Assembly (NCBI GenBank): GCA_016200045.1
Contig: JACQFN010000016.1
Coordinates: 1-64,000, forward strand
Direction of reading: 5' to 3'
DNA length: 64,000 nucleotides
DNA from: Nitrososphaerota archaeon
Lineage (GTDB): Archaea > Thermoproteota > Nitrososphaeria > Nitrososphaerales > Gagatemarchaeaceae
Below are positions 42,860 to 50,996 of this stretch, one piece after another (positions within the stretch are counted from its first letter, which is position 1; every line of letters begins with the position of its first letter). The position numbers were made by a program, and so were the translations under genes. The notes under the pieces were generated by a model that ran no database searches, was not told the DNA's origin, and was given only the letters and a program-made list of their open reading frames with translations.

Positions 42860-44314
42860 TTACGGACCGGGCGACTCACTCGCGCCAAAATGCTTCCCCT
42901 GTTCCCTTACGACGAGGACGAACAGGGGGATCCCCAGCGCCCCCACGAAGGCCAGCGCGTACAGGGAGTTCACCAAACCTCCATCGAAGAGCGCCGACTG
43001 GAGCGGAGTCAGCCCTGCCAGGCTCCCCGAGCGCACGAGCCCGGCCAGCGATGCCGGGAGCGACGAGGTGGAGACAGAGACCACCAGGGCGACACTCGTC
43101 ACGAACCCGATGTAGATGAGGGTGAAGGCCGTCCCGTTCGCCACCCCCCTGAGCTCCTGGCTCGCGAACTTGAGCGCCGAGGAGATTGAAGGAGTCCACA
43201 CAAGGCCGGCCCCCGCTCCCGCCACGGCCAGCGTGATGGGGACCGCGACCCCGGGGGTCCCGCTCCCCAGAAGTGAAGCCAACACGAGGAGGCAGCCCAG
43301 CACGATCAGGGCCCCCGCGATGGAGACCGCCGCGGGCCTCTTGAGCCTGTCAAACACCCTCCCGGCCAACGGGTTGAACACCCCAAGCGCTATGGGAAGG
43401 GGGGCGACCCAGAGGCCGGCCTGAAGGGGGGAGAACCCGGCGATGTTCTGGAAATAGAACGACACCACGAAGAGGATCCCAAAGAAGGAGGTGGTCGTTA
43501 TGGCAAGGGAGAGCACTGAGAACAAGAAGCCCGAGTTCCTGAGCAGGTCCCTGTTTATCACCGGGTCCCCCGACCGTTTCTCCGCGAAGACGAACGCCAA
43601 AAGGGCCAGGGCAGACACCGGGAGGGGCCGGGGGTCGAAGAAGGTCAACCACAGTATCACCCCCGCGATCGTTACGCCGAGGAGCCCCGCGTTCACAAGG
43701 TTCAGCCTTTTCGCGTTCGGGTTCCTGGAGTTCAGGTAGCCTGGGATTCTCCTGGACCCGACGAGTATCGCAAGGGCCGCGACGGGAACGTTCACGAAGA
43801 ATATCAGCCTCCAGTCCAGCTGGGTGAGGATCCCCCCGAGGACAGGACCGGCCACCGCCCCGAGGGCCCAGGCGACCGAGTTGACCCCGATTGCGGCCCC
43901 CCTTTCCGCCACAGGGAAGGAAGCGAAGATCATCGGTATCCCGGTCGCAATCATCACCGAAGCTCCGACACCCTGGAGGACCCTGAAGGCGATCAACTGA
44001 TACGCGTCAAGGCTCAGACCGCACAGGGCAGAGGAGACACCGAAAATCGCGAACCCCGCAAGGTAAACGTTCTTCTTCCCGTAGCTGTCCCCCATCTTCC
44101 CGGCCTGCAGGACGAGGGAGGCTACGGCAAGGATGTAGCCCGCCAAGACCCAGCCCAGGAGGGAATAGCCCGCGGAGAGGCCCTTCGAAATGTACGGCAG
44201 GGCTATCGTCACGATGTTCGAGTCGAGCGCGGCCATGAAAGCGCCGAGGGTGGTGACGGATAGCACGGTCCAGCGCGGGAGCTTCTCGGCGGGAACGAGT
44301 CCGGAAGTTTTCAA
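42860..44314 (-). CDS. MFS drug exporter, DHA2 (14-helix) type
   Basis: The length of 484 and about 14 helices fit the EmrB/QacA group. The motif LDSNIVTIALPYISKGL in helix 1 is the classic DHA2 signature, with LQAGKMGDSYGKKNVYL in loop 2-3. It is probably a proton-coupled exporter of amphipathic compounds. Confidence 0.86.
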   Translation of the reverse strand: MKTSGLVPAEKLPRWTVLSVTTLGAFMAALDSNIVTIALPYISKGLSAGYSLLGWVLAGYILAVASLVLQAGKMGDSYGKKNVYLAGFAIFGVSSALCGLSLDAYQLIAFRVLQGVGASVMIATGIPMIFASFPVAERGAAIGVNSVAWALGAVAGPVLGGILTQLDWRLIFFVNVPVAALAILVGSRRIPGYLNSRNPNAKRLNLVNAGLLGVTIAGVILWLTFFDPRPLPVSALALLAFVFAEKRSGDPVINRDLLRNSGFLFSVLSLAITTTSFFGILFVVSFYFQNIAGFSPLQAGLWVAPLPIALGVFNPLAGRVFDRLKRPAAVSIAGALIVLGCLLVLASLLGSGTPGVAVPITLAVAGAGAGLVWTPSISSALKFASQELRGVANGTAFTLIYIGFVTSVALVVSVSTSSLPASLAGLVRSGSLAGLTPLQSALFDGGLVNSLYALAFVGALGIPLFVLVVREQGKHFGASESPGP

Positions 44315-44336
44315 CTATGATTGGCTCCGAAGTCCG

Positions 44337-44816
44337 CTATTGCGTGCCTTCGCCTGAAGGGGTTTCTTTCCCGCCTCTCTCTCTTCTCGTGAACTTCTCG
44401 GGGGGGCCGAGTTCGAGAAGCGAGACGCGCTCCTTCGGCAGCACGAATCTGATGTACGGGTGGCCTGTCTTGTCGTGGTAGAAGTCCGAGCCCGCCATCC
44501 CCTTCGCGAACGCGTCCTCGAACGCGCTCCAGTCAGTCGCCTGAATCGCCTTGAATATCGGAAGGAGGTATTCACTGTCGAACGCGTTCAGGTCCTCCGT
44601 AAACTTCGGTCTCGTGACCTTCGCCACCTTGAAGGCTGTTCTCACTTGGTTGAGATGGTAAGCGGCCAGCTTCCAGTTCCGGCCTTTCGCAGCGAAATAG
44701 GTGTCGGCGAAGCGCTCGCCAACCTCTTTCATTATCTTGGCCATCCCCGGCTGGATCTCCGCCAGTTGGTCGATGGTGACCTCCCCGTGGGGGGTCTTCG
44801 CCTTCACTTCGCTCAA
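44337..44816 (-). CDS. Helical hypothetical protein, possible four-helix bundle
   Basis: ELA-type helices dominate: QLAEIQPGMAKIMKEVGERFADTYFAAKGRNWKLAAYHLNQV in pieces, then ATDWSAFEDAFAKGM. The spacing suggests a four-helix bundle with a conserved YxxR-like end (GHPYIRFVLP). I recall similar hypothetical proteins in soil bacteria but no function. Confidence 0.6.
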   Translation of the reverse strand: MSEVKAKTPHGEVTIDQLAEIQPGMAKIMKEVGERFADTYFAAKGRNWKLAAYHLNQVRTAFKVAKVTRPKFTEDLNAFDSEYLLPIFKAIQATDWSAFEDAFAKGMAGSDFYHDKTGHPYIRFVLPKERVSLLELGPPEKFTRRERGGKETPSGEGTQ

Positions 44817-44978
44817 TGGCGCTCGTCCCTCGACAGGCTGTCCTTAAAGAAAACGGCGCCGCCGCTCAAGCAGACGTCCCAAGGGGGGGACGAATCGGGG
44901 GGTTCGGGTCGAACGGCCTGATGGGCTGCGGAAACAGCGGCTCCCTCTGGTCGGGGAAGCCCGGCGCGCTCGCCGGGT

Positions 44979-45896
44979 TCACTCTCCCACTTCCGCAGGG
45001 GTCACCTTCAGCTCGGTCAGCCTCCCTCCCCTGAGGACCCAGAGGCTCACCTGCTTCCCGACGACCTCGGAGGACAGAGCTTTGTGGAGCTCGTACTCGT
45101 CCGTCGCCTTCGTGTCTCCCAGCCGCACGATGATGTCCCCTATCGAGACCCCCGCCTGCCTGGCCGGGGTCTGCGCTTCGACCGCCCGGACGAGAAGAGC
45201 CTCGTCCTGTCCCACGTCGGGGAGCTTCGCGATCTCTTCCGGGAGCTCGATTCCCTCCACGACGATTCCCAGATAGCCCTTCTTCACCCTCCCGTCCTTG
45301 GAGAGCTTGGAGACTGTCTCGGAAAGGGAGTCCACCGAAACTGCGACCCCTCTTCCAGAGAAGTAGGCCACGTTCATGCCCAGGAGCTTGCCTGATGCGT
45401 CGACGAGCGGGCCTCCCGAATAGCCGGGGTTCAGCTTGGCGTCGGTCACGACCGCGCTCTCGATCATGGCTCCCCACCAGCCCCGCATGCTTCTCGTGTT
45501 GCTCGTCACTATCCCTGATGTGGCCGAGACCTTCCTCCCGAAGGCGTTCGCGAGGGCCAGCACGAACTGCCCTACTTTCAGGTCCCCAGTCGTGCCGTGC
45601 TCTATCGGCTTGAGCCCTCCGGCTTCGACCTTCAGGAGGGCGATGTCCGTGTAGTGGTCGGCGCCCAGCACCTTTGCCTGTAGCTCCCTTCCGTCGCCGA
45701 GGGTCACGGTTGGCGCGGCCGACCTCCCGATGACGTGGTTGGCCGTAACTACCAGCCCGTCGCTGCTCCAGACGAGCCCCGTCCCTCCCCTTCTGCCTGC
45801 GTTCACGTTCACCACGGATGGCGAGACGCTCTCTGCGAGCCCGGCGACCGCATCAGAAAAAGACTGCAGCAACCCGACTCCTTCTGTATTTGTCAT
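44979..45896 (-). CDS. Trypsin-like serine protease with PDZ domain (HtrA/DegP type, S1C)
   Basis: The catalytic triad is visible as VVTANHVIG (His), HYTDIALLKV (Asp) and LNPGYSGGPLV (Ser). A PDZ domain follows (GYLGIVVEGIELPEEI to the end). No signal peptide or membrane anchor is present, so it is cytosolic. The PDZ probably binds exposed protein C-termini in protein quality control. The length of 305 is normal. Confidence 0.85.
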   Translation of the reverse strand: MTNTEGVGLLQSFSDAVAGLAESVSPSVVNVNAGRRGGTGLVWSSDGLVVTANHVIGRSAAPTVTLGDGRELQAKVLGADHYTDIALLKVEAGGLKPIEHGTTGDLKVGQFVLALANAFGRKVSATSGIVTSNTRSMRGWWGAMIESAVVTDAKLNPGYSGGPLVDASGKLLGMNVAYFSGRGVAVSVDSLSETVSKLSKDGRVKKGYLGIVVEGIELPEEIAKLPDVGQDEALLVRAVEAQTPARQAGVSIGDIIVRLGDTKATDEYELHKALSSEVVGKQVSLWVLRGGRLTELKVTPAEVGE

Positions 45897-45966
45897 CTTG
45901 TCATTATCACCTGCCGTTGGGCAAGGGGAGTCCCCTACTTGTTGAGCGGGTACGGGCGGAACTCGG

Positions 45967-46566
45967 TCACATCGCTGACGGGTAGTAGCCTATCGGGAAG
46001 AGCATCACCCGGCTCCCCGGCCGGGGCGAAGAGTAGAGGCGCGAAATCCTTCCCATCAGTTGGTATGCCGCCCTCACCGCGCCTGCGAAGTCGGCCTCCT
46101 TCTTCACCCTTGCGTCAATGTCGAGCTCCCCATCTGAGAGCCTGGCGTCAATCAGGACCTTGCCATCGTCGGTGACCCACTTCAGCACGACCCCCTCCTC
46201 TGTCTCCGAGAGCCCGACCCATCGCATCCGGTCGAACCACTTCCCTTTCAGCGCGGAGGAAATTGCCGAGGCCCTTACTCCCGGAGGTAGGTAGGTGTGG
46301 AGGACCGGGAGTCTTTTCTCCGATGAAAATGCGGGGCGGAGCGCGACAAGCTCCTTTGCCTTATCTGTCGTAGAGTACCCTTCCGTCGTCTTGACTATCA
46401 TCCCGTCGTCCTCCAGCCTTTCCAGGGCTCGGGAAAGGGTCTCGGGATGGGAGCCAGTGATCCTGCGGAGTCCGTCGAAGGTGAACGTCGAAAGTCCTTC
46501 CTGTTCTATCGCTTGCACGACGTCTGCGTCTCTAGCGCCAATTTGATGGTCGAAACCTTCAGGCAT
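45967..46566 (-). CDS. Winged-helix transcriptional regulator
   Basis: Residues 10-75 hold a winged helix (LRRITGSHPETLSRALERLEDDGMIVKT). A C-terminal ligand- or dimer-domain of about 110 residues with alternating strands follows. The start is ATG 46566, placed by a TTTTTTAAGG box at about 46590. A metabolite sensor or archaeal Lrp-like regulator is possible, but the family is not clear. Confidence 0.65.
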   Translation of the reverse strand: MPEGFDHQIGARDADVVQAIEQEGLSTFTFDGLRRITGSHPETLSRALERLEDDGMIVKTTEGYSTTDKAKELVALRPAFSSEKRLPVLHTYLPPGVRASAISSALKGKWFDRMRWVGLSETEEGVVLKWVTDDGKVLIDARLSDGELDIDARVKKEADFAGAVRAAYQLMGRISRLYSSPRPGSRVMLFPIGYYPSAM

Positions 46567-46639
46567 ACGCCGAAACAAACGGTCCCTTCCTTAAAAAACC
46601 GCCTGTGAAATGCCTGCGTGAACTCTTCTTTCACTAATC

Positions 46640-46646
46640 CTTAAAT
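46640..46646 (+). promoter_or_regulatory. TATA box for small membrane/zinc-ribbon gene
   Basis: CTTAAAT lies 28-34 bases before TTG 46674. Confidence 0.6.
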
Positions 46647-46673
46647 CAAAACTTCCCGGCCCAAACTCCGGGC

Positions 46674-47168
46674 TTGGAAGACCAGAATGCCGCCAAGTTG
46701 TCGAGCATCAAGACGTACCTGCTGGTTGCCCTGATATTCAACGTTCTCAGCGTGGTCGGATTGGCAATAGCTTCCCTGATATTCTTGCTATTGTTGGTAA
46801 TCCCGTTTCTTGGGTTCTTCGCGATTATTCCCATCGTGGCGCTGATTCTGTCGATAATGGTTCTCAGCAGAATAAACCAAATGAGGGGCGCGGCCGAGGC
46901 CGGAGATATCTCCAAGCTCAAGAGCATCAATTCGCTCGGATGGGCGATTATCGGGCTGTTCTTCGCTGGAATAGTTACCGGGATAATGCTGCTCATTGCA
47001 AATGGCCCAATCAACGAGCTAAAATTGGAGACGTCGCGGTACCAGGCGGCGCCTGCCCCACTACAGGCGACTTCGAAGAGTGGCCAAACAAAGTTCTGCC
47101 CTAACTGCGGGACAGAGATGCCAATCTCGACCGCCTTCTGCCCCAAGTGCGGCACGAAGCAGCCGTAG
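46674..47168 (+). CDS. Membrane protein with C-terminal zinc ribbon
   Basis: Three to four hydrophobic helices (about 12-110) are followed by a linker and a C4 zinc ribbon, FCPNCGTEMPISTAFCPKCGTK. The layout is like small membrane proteins with a cytosolic zinc ribbon. The TTG start is leaderless. Function is unknown; it shares the zinc-ribbon tail with several neighbours. Confidence 0.62.
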   Translation: MEDQNAAKLSSIKTYLLVALIFNVLSVVGLAIASLIFLLLLVIPFLGFFAIIPIVALILSIMVLSRINQMRGAAEAGDISKLKSINSLGWAIIGLFFAGIVTGIMLLIANGPINELKLETSRYQAAPAPLQATSKSGQTKFCPNCGTEMPISTAFCPKCGTKQP

Positions 47169-47183
47169 ACACGCTTGCAGTAG

Positions 47184-47570
47184 CTATTTCTCGCCCTTCG
47201 GAGTGAAGACGAGCTTCCTTCCCGACCTCCGCATATCCAGGTGTCCTGACGCCGTAAGCGCGTACAACGCCAGGAGAATGTCGAACCTCCATCCTGGACC
47301 GCTTTCGTCCCCGAACGCCTCTCTGACTCTGGGGTCATTCTCGAGGGAGGCGGTGGTGAAGCTCTTCCCGACGGCGATTCTCTTCAGGGACTCCGCCTTC
47401 GCCTTGCTTACGATCGTCATGTGGAACGAAGAGCTCCCCCTGTTGCTGGGGCTGATGACGGCATGGTCGCCGTTTGCAGACCTGAAGATTCGGTACTCCT
47501 GCCTGACCGCCTTGACCACCCCCACAAACGCGAGGGCGGGGAAGAGAGACGGGCCTTCGGGTTCGGACAT
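47184..47570 (-). CDS. Hypothetical protein, 128 aa
   Basis: From ATG 47570 the product is soluble, with FRSANGDHAVISPSNRGSS and a helical middle. No family was recognised. The start is placed 26 bases from the ATATAT box shared with the divergent DUF192 gene. Confidence 0.55.
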   Translation of the reverse strand: MSEPEGPSLFPALAFVGVVKAVRQEYRIFRSANGDHAVISPSNRGSSSFHMTIVSKAKAESLKRIAVGKSFTTASLENDPRVREAFGDESGPGWRFDILLALYALTASGHLDMRRSGRKLVFTPKGEK

Positions 47571-47595
47571 GGTCGAAAAGACAGACGCTTCCGAC

Positions 47596-47601
47596 ATATA
47601 T
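47596..47601. promoter_or_regulatory. Palindromic TATA box serving two divergent leaderless genes
   Basis: ATATAT is centred about 24 bases from ATG 47622 (plus) and about 28 bases from ATG 47570 (minus). A minus-strand ATG at 47597 lies inside the box and so cannot be the start. Confidence 0.6.
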
Positions 47602-47621
47602 CCACCCTCCCCACCTCTCCC

Positions 47622-48107
47622 ATGTTGGCACTCCCAGGCACGAGATTCGTGGTCGGCGTCCTCTCCGCCGTATTGATTGTATCCGCAGTGGCCTACCTGT
47701 ACGCAGGGACCGCGGGCGACGCGAATCTGAAGTACATCCCGACGGAGTTCACGGTGAACGGGACGGCCCTGCACTTTACGTCGGTGGCGACCACGGAAGG
47801 CGAAAGGGAGACAGGGCTCATGAACGCGAAAATCACCGACTCAACCTTCATGCTGTTCGCCTTCACATACCCCAGAACCTACTCGTTCTGGATGCACGAC
47901 ACCAATTCGAGCCTTGACATCATCTGGATCAACGGGACCGAGTCTGGCGGAATAGTGGTTTACGTCGTCACCGACGCCCCCAGTTGCTATTCTTCAGCCT
48001 GCCCGACCTACGCTTCCAACGCTCCGGCCAACTTCGCGATCGAGGGGAAGGCGGGGTTTGTCGTGAAGTACGGGGTCGCCCTAGGCTCCTACGTCCGCTT
48101 CGGATGA
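47622..48107 (+). CDS. DUF192 (COG1430) protein with N-terminal anchor
   Basis: An N-terminal helix (VVGVLSAVLIVSAVAYLYAG) precedes the DUF192 beta-barrel: SVATTEGERETGLMNA, SFWMHDTNSSLDIIWINGTE, and a C-terminal FAIEGKAGFVVKYGVALG. A CxxxxxC pair (SCYSSAC) is unusual. DUF192 proteins are small, often outside the membrane; function is unknown. Confidence 0.8.
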   Translation: MLALPGTRFVVGVLSAVLIVSAVAYLYAGTAGDANLKYIPTEFTVNGTALHFTSVATTEGERETGLMNAKITDSTFMLFAFTYPRTYSFWMHDTNSSLDIIWINGTESGGIVVYVVTDAPSCYSSACPTYASNAPANFAIEGKAGFVVKYGVALGSYVRFG

Positions 48108-48175
48108 ACTCCTCGCTTGCAGAGCCATTTCAACCATTAAATAACAAAGGCGGACGAAAATCAGAGAAGGTAGGC

Positions 48176-48697
48176 GTGGGCAAGGACATCCCGTCCGCGG
48201 CGGAACAGCGCTCAAAGATGTCGTTCGACGGTAAATACACCAGAAGGCGTTACCGGGAATTCAGCGACGTAGTGTCAAAGTTCTCTCATGAGATGACGAG
48301 GGTACCGTCGCGGGACCCCCCGATGGCGAACAACGCCGAGGCTAACCTGAAGATTACGAAGGCCATCTTCGGCAAGTGGTCCCTGGAGATCCTCGTGATG
48401 CTCTACACCATGAAGCAGCTCGGCTTCGAGCAGATCAGGAAGGGCCTGCAGGGGATCAGCCACAGGGTCCTTTCGGAGAAGCTCAAGCAGCTCGAGTCAA
48501 AGGCACTGATCAAGAGGAAGGTGCTCAGCACTCGCCCGCCTCGCGTCAACTACAGCCTGACGGAGAAAGGGCTCATTGTGGCGCGCCTCGGAGAGCCCGT
48601 CTTCCTCTTCCTCCGGTACGAGGAGGGGATGGAGGGTTCCGCCGACGAAGGAGACGAGCCGTTCCCAGACGACGGTCACCCGGAAGTTATCGAGTAA
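48176..48697 (+). CDS. HxlR-family winged-helix regulator
   Basis: The DUF24/HxlR motif is present: ITKAIFGKWSLEILVML then LGFEQIRKGLQGISHRVLSEKLKQLESKALIKRKV and PRVNYSLTEKG. These are dimeric regulators of redox or aldehyde response genes. GTG 48176 is chosen since ATTAAATAA at about 48137 is the only TATA box; ATG 48218 is possible. There is no adjacent obvious target. Confidence 0.82.
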   Translation: MGKDIPSAAEQRSKMSFDGKYTRRRYREFSDVVSKFSHEMTRVPSRDPPMANNAEANLKITKAIFGKWSLEILVMLYTMKQLGFEQIRKGLQGISHRVLSEKLKQLESKALIKRKVLSTRPPRVNYSLTEKGLIVARLGEPVFLFLRYEEGMEGSADEGDEPFPDDGHPEVIE

Positions 48698-48824
48698 CGC
48701 GGAACCAACGGCCAGACCTGAACTCACCCCCCGCAGAGCAACGCCCAGCTTCTCTAGGGTTGTCATCTTCGTCTAAGAAATGCGACCAACCCAGATTTGT
48801 TCATCAGGAGCCCGTGTTCGGAGC

Positions 48825-49097
48825 ATGCAAGCAGCCCCGAAGCCGCCCATGACGCGGGCACAGAAGCTCGCCTGGTACGCCGACCAGCTCATGGCGGACG
48901 CGGCCAAAGACCAGAAGAACAGTGCTCCGGAGACCGCAATCTCTAGGTACCTGCAGGCGGCGGACATCCTCCTCCTCCTCGCGAAGGTGGAAGAGAGCTA
49001 CACAGCCTGGAAGGTGTACGCGGACAAGGCGGCCTACTGCCATCAGAGGGTCAGGACCCTGATGGCCCTCACGCCGAAAGCCGAAGGCATCCCGTAG
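48825..49097 (+). CDS. MIT-like helical protein
   Basis: The core, about residues 9-80, reads as three helices: AQKLAWYADQLMADAAKDQ, then ETAISRYLQAADILLLLAKVEES and AWKVYADKAAYCHQRVRTL. This matches the spacing of an MIT domain, which in CdvC/Vps4 binds ESCRT-III tails. Here it stands alone with no AAA ATPase in the window. A role in cell division or membrane remodelling is inference. ATG 48849 is an alternative start. Confidence 0.6.
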   Translation: MQAAPKPPMTRAQKLAWYADQLMADAAKDQKNSAPETAISRYLQAADILLLLAKVEESYTAWKVYADKAAYCHQRVRTLMALTPKAEGIP

Positions 49098-49190
49098 ACG
49101 CTTCCTCCGGGAACATCGCATCGGAAGAAGTGGCGGAACTTCCCACGGGCCAGTGTTCTTAATATAGCGAAGGCCGGAGATTGCCCAACA

Positions 49191-49703
49191 ATGGGAAGGT
49201 GGGAATGCTACAGGTGCGGTCACATCTTCGAAGGGGAGAAGACCCCCGACGAATGCCCCAACTGCCACTACTCGCTCACCTTCTGGCTTGAGGCCGCCGA
49301 ACCCAAGGTCGCGACGGTGAGGAACTTCGTGAAGACCGACCCCTTGACCATCGACGCAAATTCGTCCGTCCTCGAGGCGGCTCAATCGATGAGAGACAAG
49401 AAGGTGGGGAACATCCTCGTGTTGATCAAAGGGGTCCCGACGGGGATAGTTACCGAGAGGGACATCCTGAACAGGATAGCCGCTTACGACCTCCTCCCAT
49501 CGAGCATTCCAGTTAGAAAGATCATGAGCTCCCCGATGATAGCCGTGGAAGCCGAAACCCCGCTCTCAGAGGCGGTCAGGATAATGGCCGAGAAGCGAAT
49601 ACGGACGCTCTTCGTCACCGACGGAGGGAAGCCGCTGGGGTTCCTCAACATGCGGGCGATAGTCGGGGACCAGTTCCGGGTAGCGAAGAACCTGGAATCC
49701 TAG
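49191..49703 (+). CDS. Rubredoxin-like zinc/iron domain fused to a CBS pair
   Basis: The first 30 residues are rubredoxin-like: WECYRCGHIFEGEKTPDECPNC (two CxxC, one metal). Two CBS domains follow (VLEAAQSMRDKKVGNILVL then GIVTERDIL, and SEAVRIMAEKRIRTLFVTD). CBS pairs bind adenosine nucleotides or NAD; the metal end may read redox state. CTTAATATA (49154) is 29-37 bases ahead, so the mRNA is leaderless. The two proteins overlap at the convergent end. Confidence 0.82.
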   Translation: MGRWECYRCGHIFEGEKTPDECPNCHYSLTFWLEAAEPKVATVRNFVKTDPLTIDANSSVLEAAQSMRDKKVGNILVLIKGVPTGIVTERDILNRIAAYDLLPSSIPVRKIMSSPMIAVEAETPLSEAVRIMAEKRIRTLFVTDGGKPLGFLNMRAIVGDQFRVAKNLES

Positions 49704-50059
49704 CTAAGCATCGTCGGCTTTCTGGTTCCCACGTAGGACAGCACCCCTTCCAAAGTCACCAGTACCATGAGGGTCGCCCCGAGGCCAGCCTCCCAGATTA
49801 CAAGGGGGTAATCTGACAAGGAGAATGTAGTCGGTGTGGCGAACAAGAGGATCAGCGCGAGGGCCGCCCTGACGAGGAACGCGCATGCCCTTCTCTTCCA
49901 GCAGAGCCAGACAAACCCGGCGAGTACCAGCGCGACGACGAGCCCCGATGCAGCATAGGCATCCAAGTTCCCGGTGGCGAAGGCGAAAGCGCTTCCTGCC
50001 ACCAGGTATATGACAAGTCCGACCTGCGAAGTCATGCTTGCGCCGGCGCTCCCTGACAA
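49700..50059 (-). CDS. Four-helix membrane protein
   Basis: The 119 residues carry about four hydrophobic helices with a short WKRR loop after the second. No motif is visible. It is convergent with and overlaps the CBS gene by 4 bases, and TTG 50059 is the assumed start. Function is unknown. Confidence 0.58.
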   Translation of the reverse strand: MSGSAGASMTSQVGLVIYLVAGSAFAFATGNLDAYAASGLVVALVLAGFVWLCWKRRACAFLVRAALALILLFATPTTFSLSDYPLVIWEAGLGATLMVLVTLEGVLSYVGTRKPTMLS

Positions 50060-50141
50060 CTTTTCTCACACGAACGCTTGGCCTCCAAAAAAGGAGGCGG
50101 AAGCGCAGGTTATTTATCGACTCAAAGCCCGGGCTCTGCCC

Positions 50142-50576
50142 TTGCCGTCTGCGGGGAAGGGAGCTTCCGCCACGCACCTGCTGCTCTTCGTCTGCGTGGA
50201 GAACACGTTCAGGAGCGTCCTCTCCGAGAAGATCTTCAACTCGATGGCTCCGCCCGGCTGGAGGGCGGAGAGCGCCGGGGTGAGCCCCGCGGGAGAAGTC
50301 AACCCCAGCGTGAAGCCGCTGCTGTCGGAGATCGGAATCGTCCTCCGGGAACGAGCCCCACATCTCGTCACCCGGGAGCAGATAGTCCGGGCCGATTGGG
50401 TGGTGACATTCGGGTGCCTCGACCGCTGCCCGGTGGGCGCCGAGGGGAAGTCCGAGGACTGGCCTCTCCCCGGGTCGACGGGCAAATCGATGGAGGAGCT
50501 CAGGGAGATCAGAGACGAGCTGAAGAAACGGATAACCGCGCTATCTGCAAGGCTCGCCCCCGCGGAATTCGCGTAG
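50142..50576 (+). CDS. Low-molecular-weight phosphotyrosine phosphatase/ArsC-like
   Basis: The P-loop is FVCVENTFRSVLSEKIF (Cys-x5-Arg-Ser) at the N-terminus, typical for LMW-PTP and thioredoxin-coupled arsenate reductases. The catalytic Asp lies in the SEDWPLPG loop. The TTG start is placed 27-34 bases after TTATTTAT (50109). No arsenic genes are near, so a phosphatase role is equally possible. Confidence 0.8.
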   Translation: MPSAGKGASATHLLLFVCVENTFRSVLSEKIFNSMAPPGWRAESAGVSPAGEVNPSVKPLLSEIGIVLRERAPHLVTREQIVRADWVVTFGCLDRCPVGAEGKSEDWPLPGSTGKSMEELREIRDELKKRITALSARLAPAEFA

Positions 50577-50596
50577 CCGATGTGCTTGATTCATCC

Positions 50597-50992
50597 ATGC
50601 CCCAATCCCACGGCGTGGTCGCTCGCGGTAGGGATGACACTTCCGACCTTCCCAGGGTCAGGTCGAAGCTCAGGAGAGCCGCCTCAAGCAAACAGACGGT
50701 GAACTACGGACAGCTGATGAAAGAATTCAGGGTGTCGCGTGGAAGACCACTCACAAGGCTGATCTCCGAGGCTGACAGAGGAGAACACACGGAAGGCGCT
50801 CCCGGGTTCGCCGCGATCATAGTCAGGAAGGACACGGGATACCCCGGAGGGGGCTACTTCTGCGACCTGTCGCTCCCTCTGTCCCTGCGAAGAACGAGGG
50901 AAAGGGCCACCGATCCGAAGCTCTCCGCCGCGGAAAAGAAACACGTAACCGACCAGCAGGCGAAGATCTGGGCCTATTACGAGAGGCCCTGA
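50597..50992 (+). CDS. Hypothetical protein, 131 aa
   Basis: A basic soluble protein with TVNYGQLMKEFRVSRGRPLTRLISEADRGEH in the first half and GFAAIIVRKDTGYPGGGYFCD in the second. The latter recalls small restriction-modification accessory proteins, but no firm assignment can be made. It starts 20 bases after the phosphatase stop. Confidence 0.58.
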   Translation: MPQSHGVVARGRDDTSDLPRVRSKLRRAASSKQTVNYGQLMKEFRVSRGRPLTRLISEADRGEHTEGAPGFAAIIVRKDTGYPGGGYFCDLSLPLSLRRTRERATDPKLSAAEKKHVTDQQAKIWAYYERP

Positions 50993-50996
50993 CGCC

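Noticed and set aside
50078-50596. N-terminal extension of the 131-aa ORF to 50078
   Set aside because: It overlaps the phosphatase gene in another frame and is Arg/Gly-rich; the real start is near 50597.
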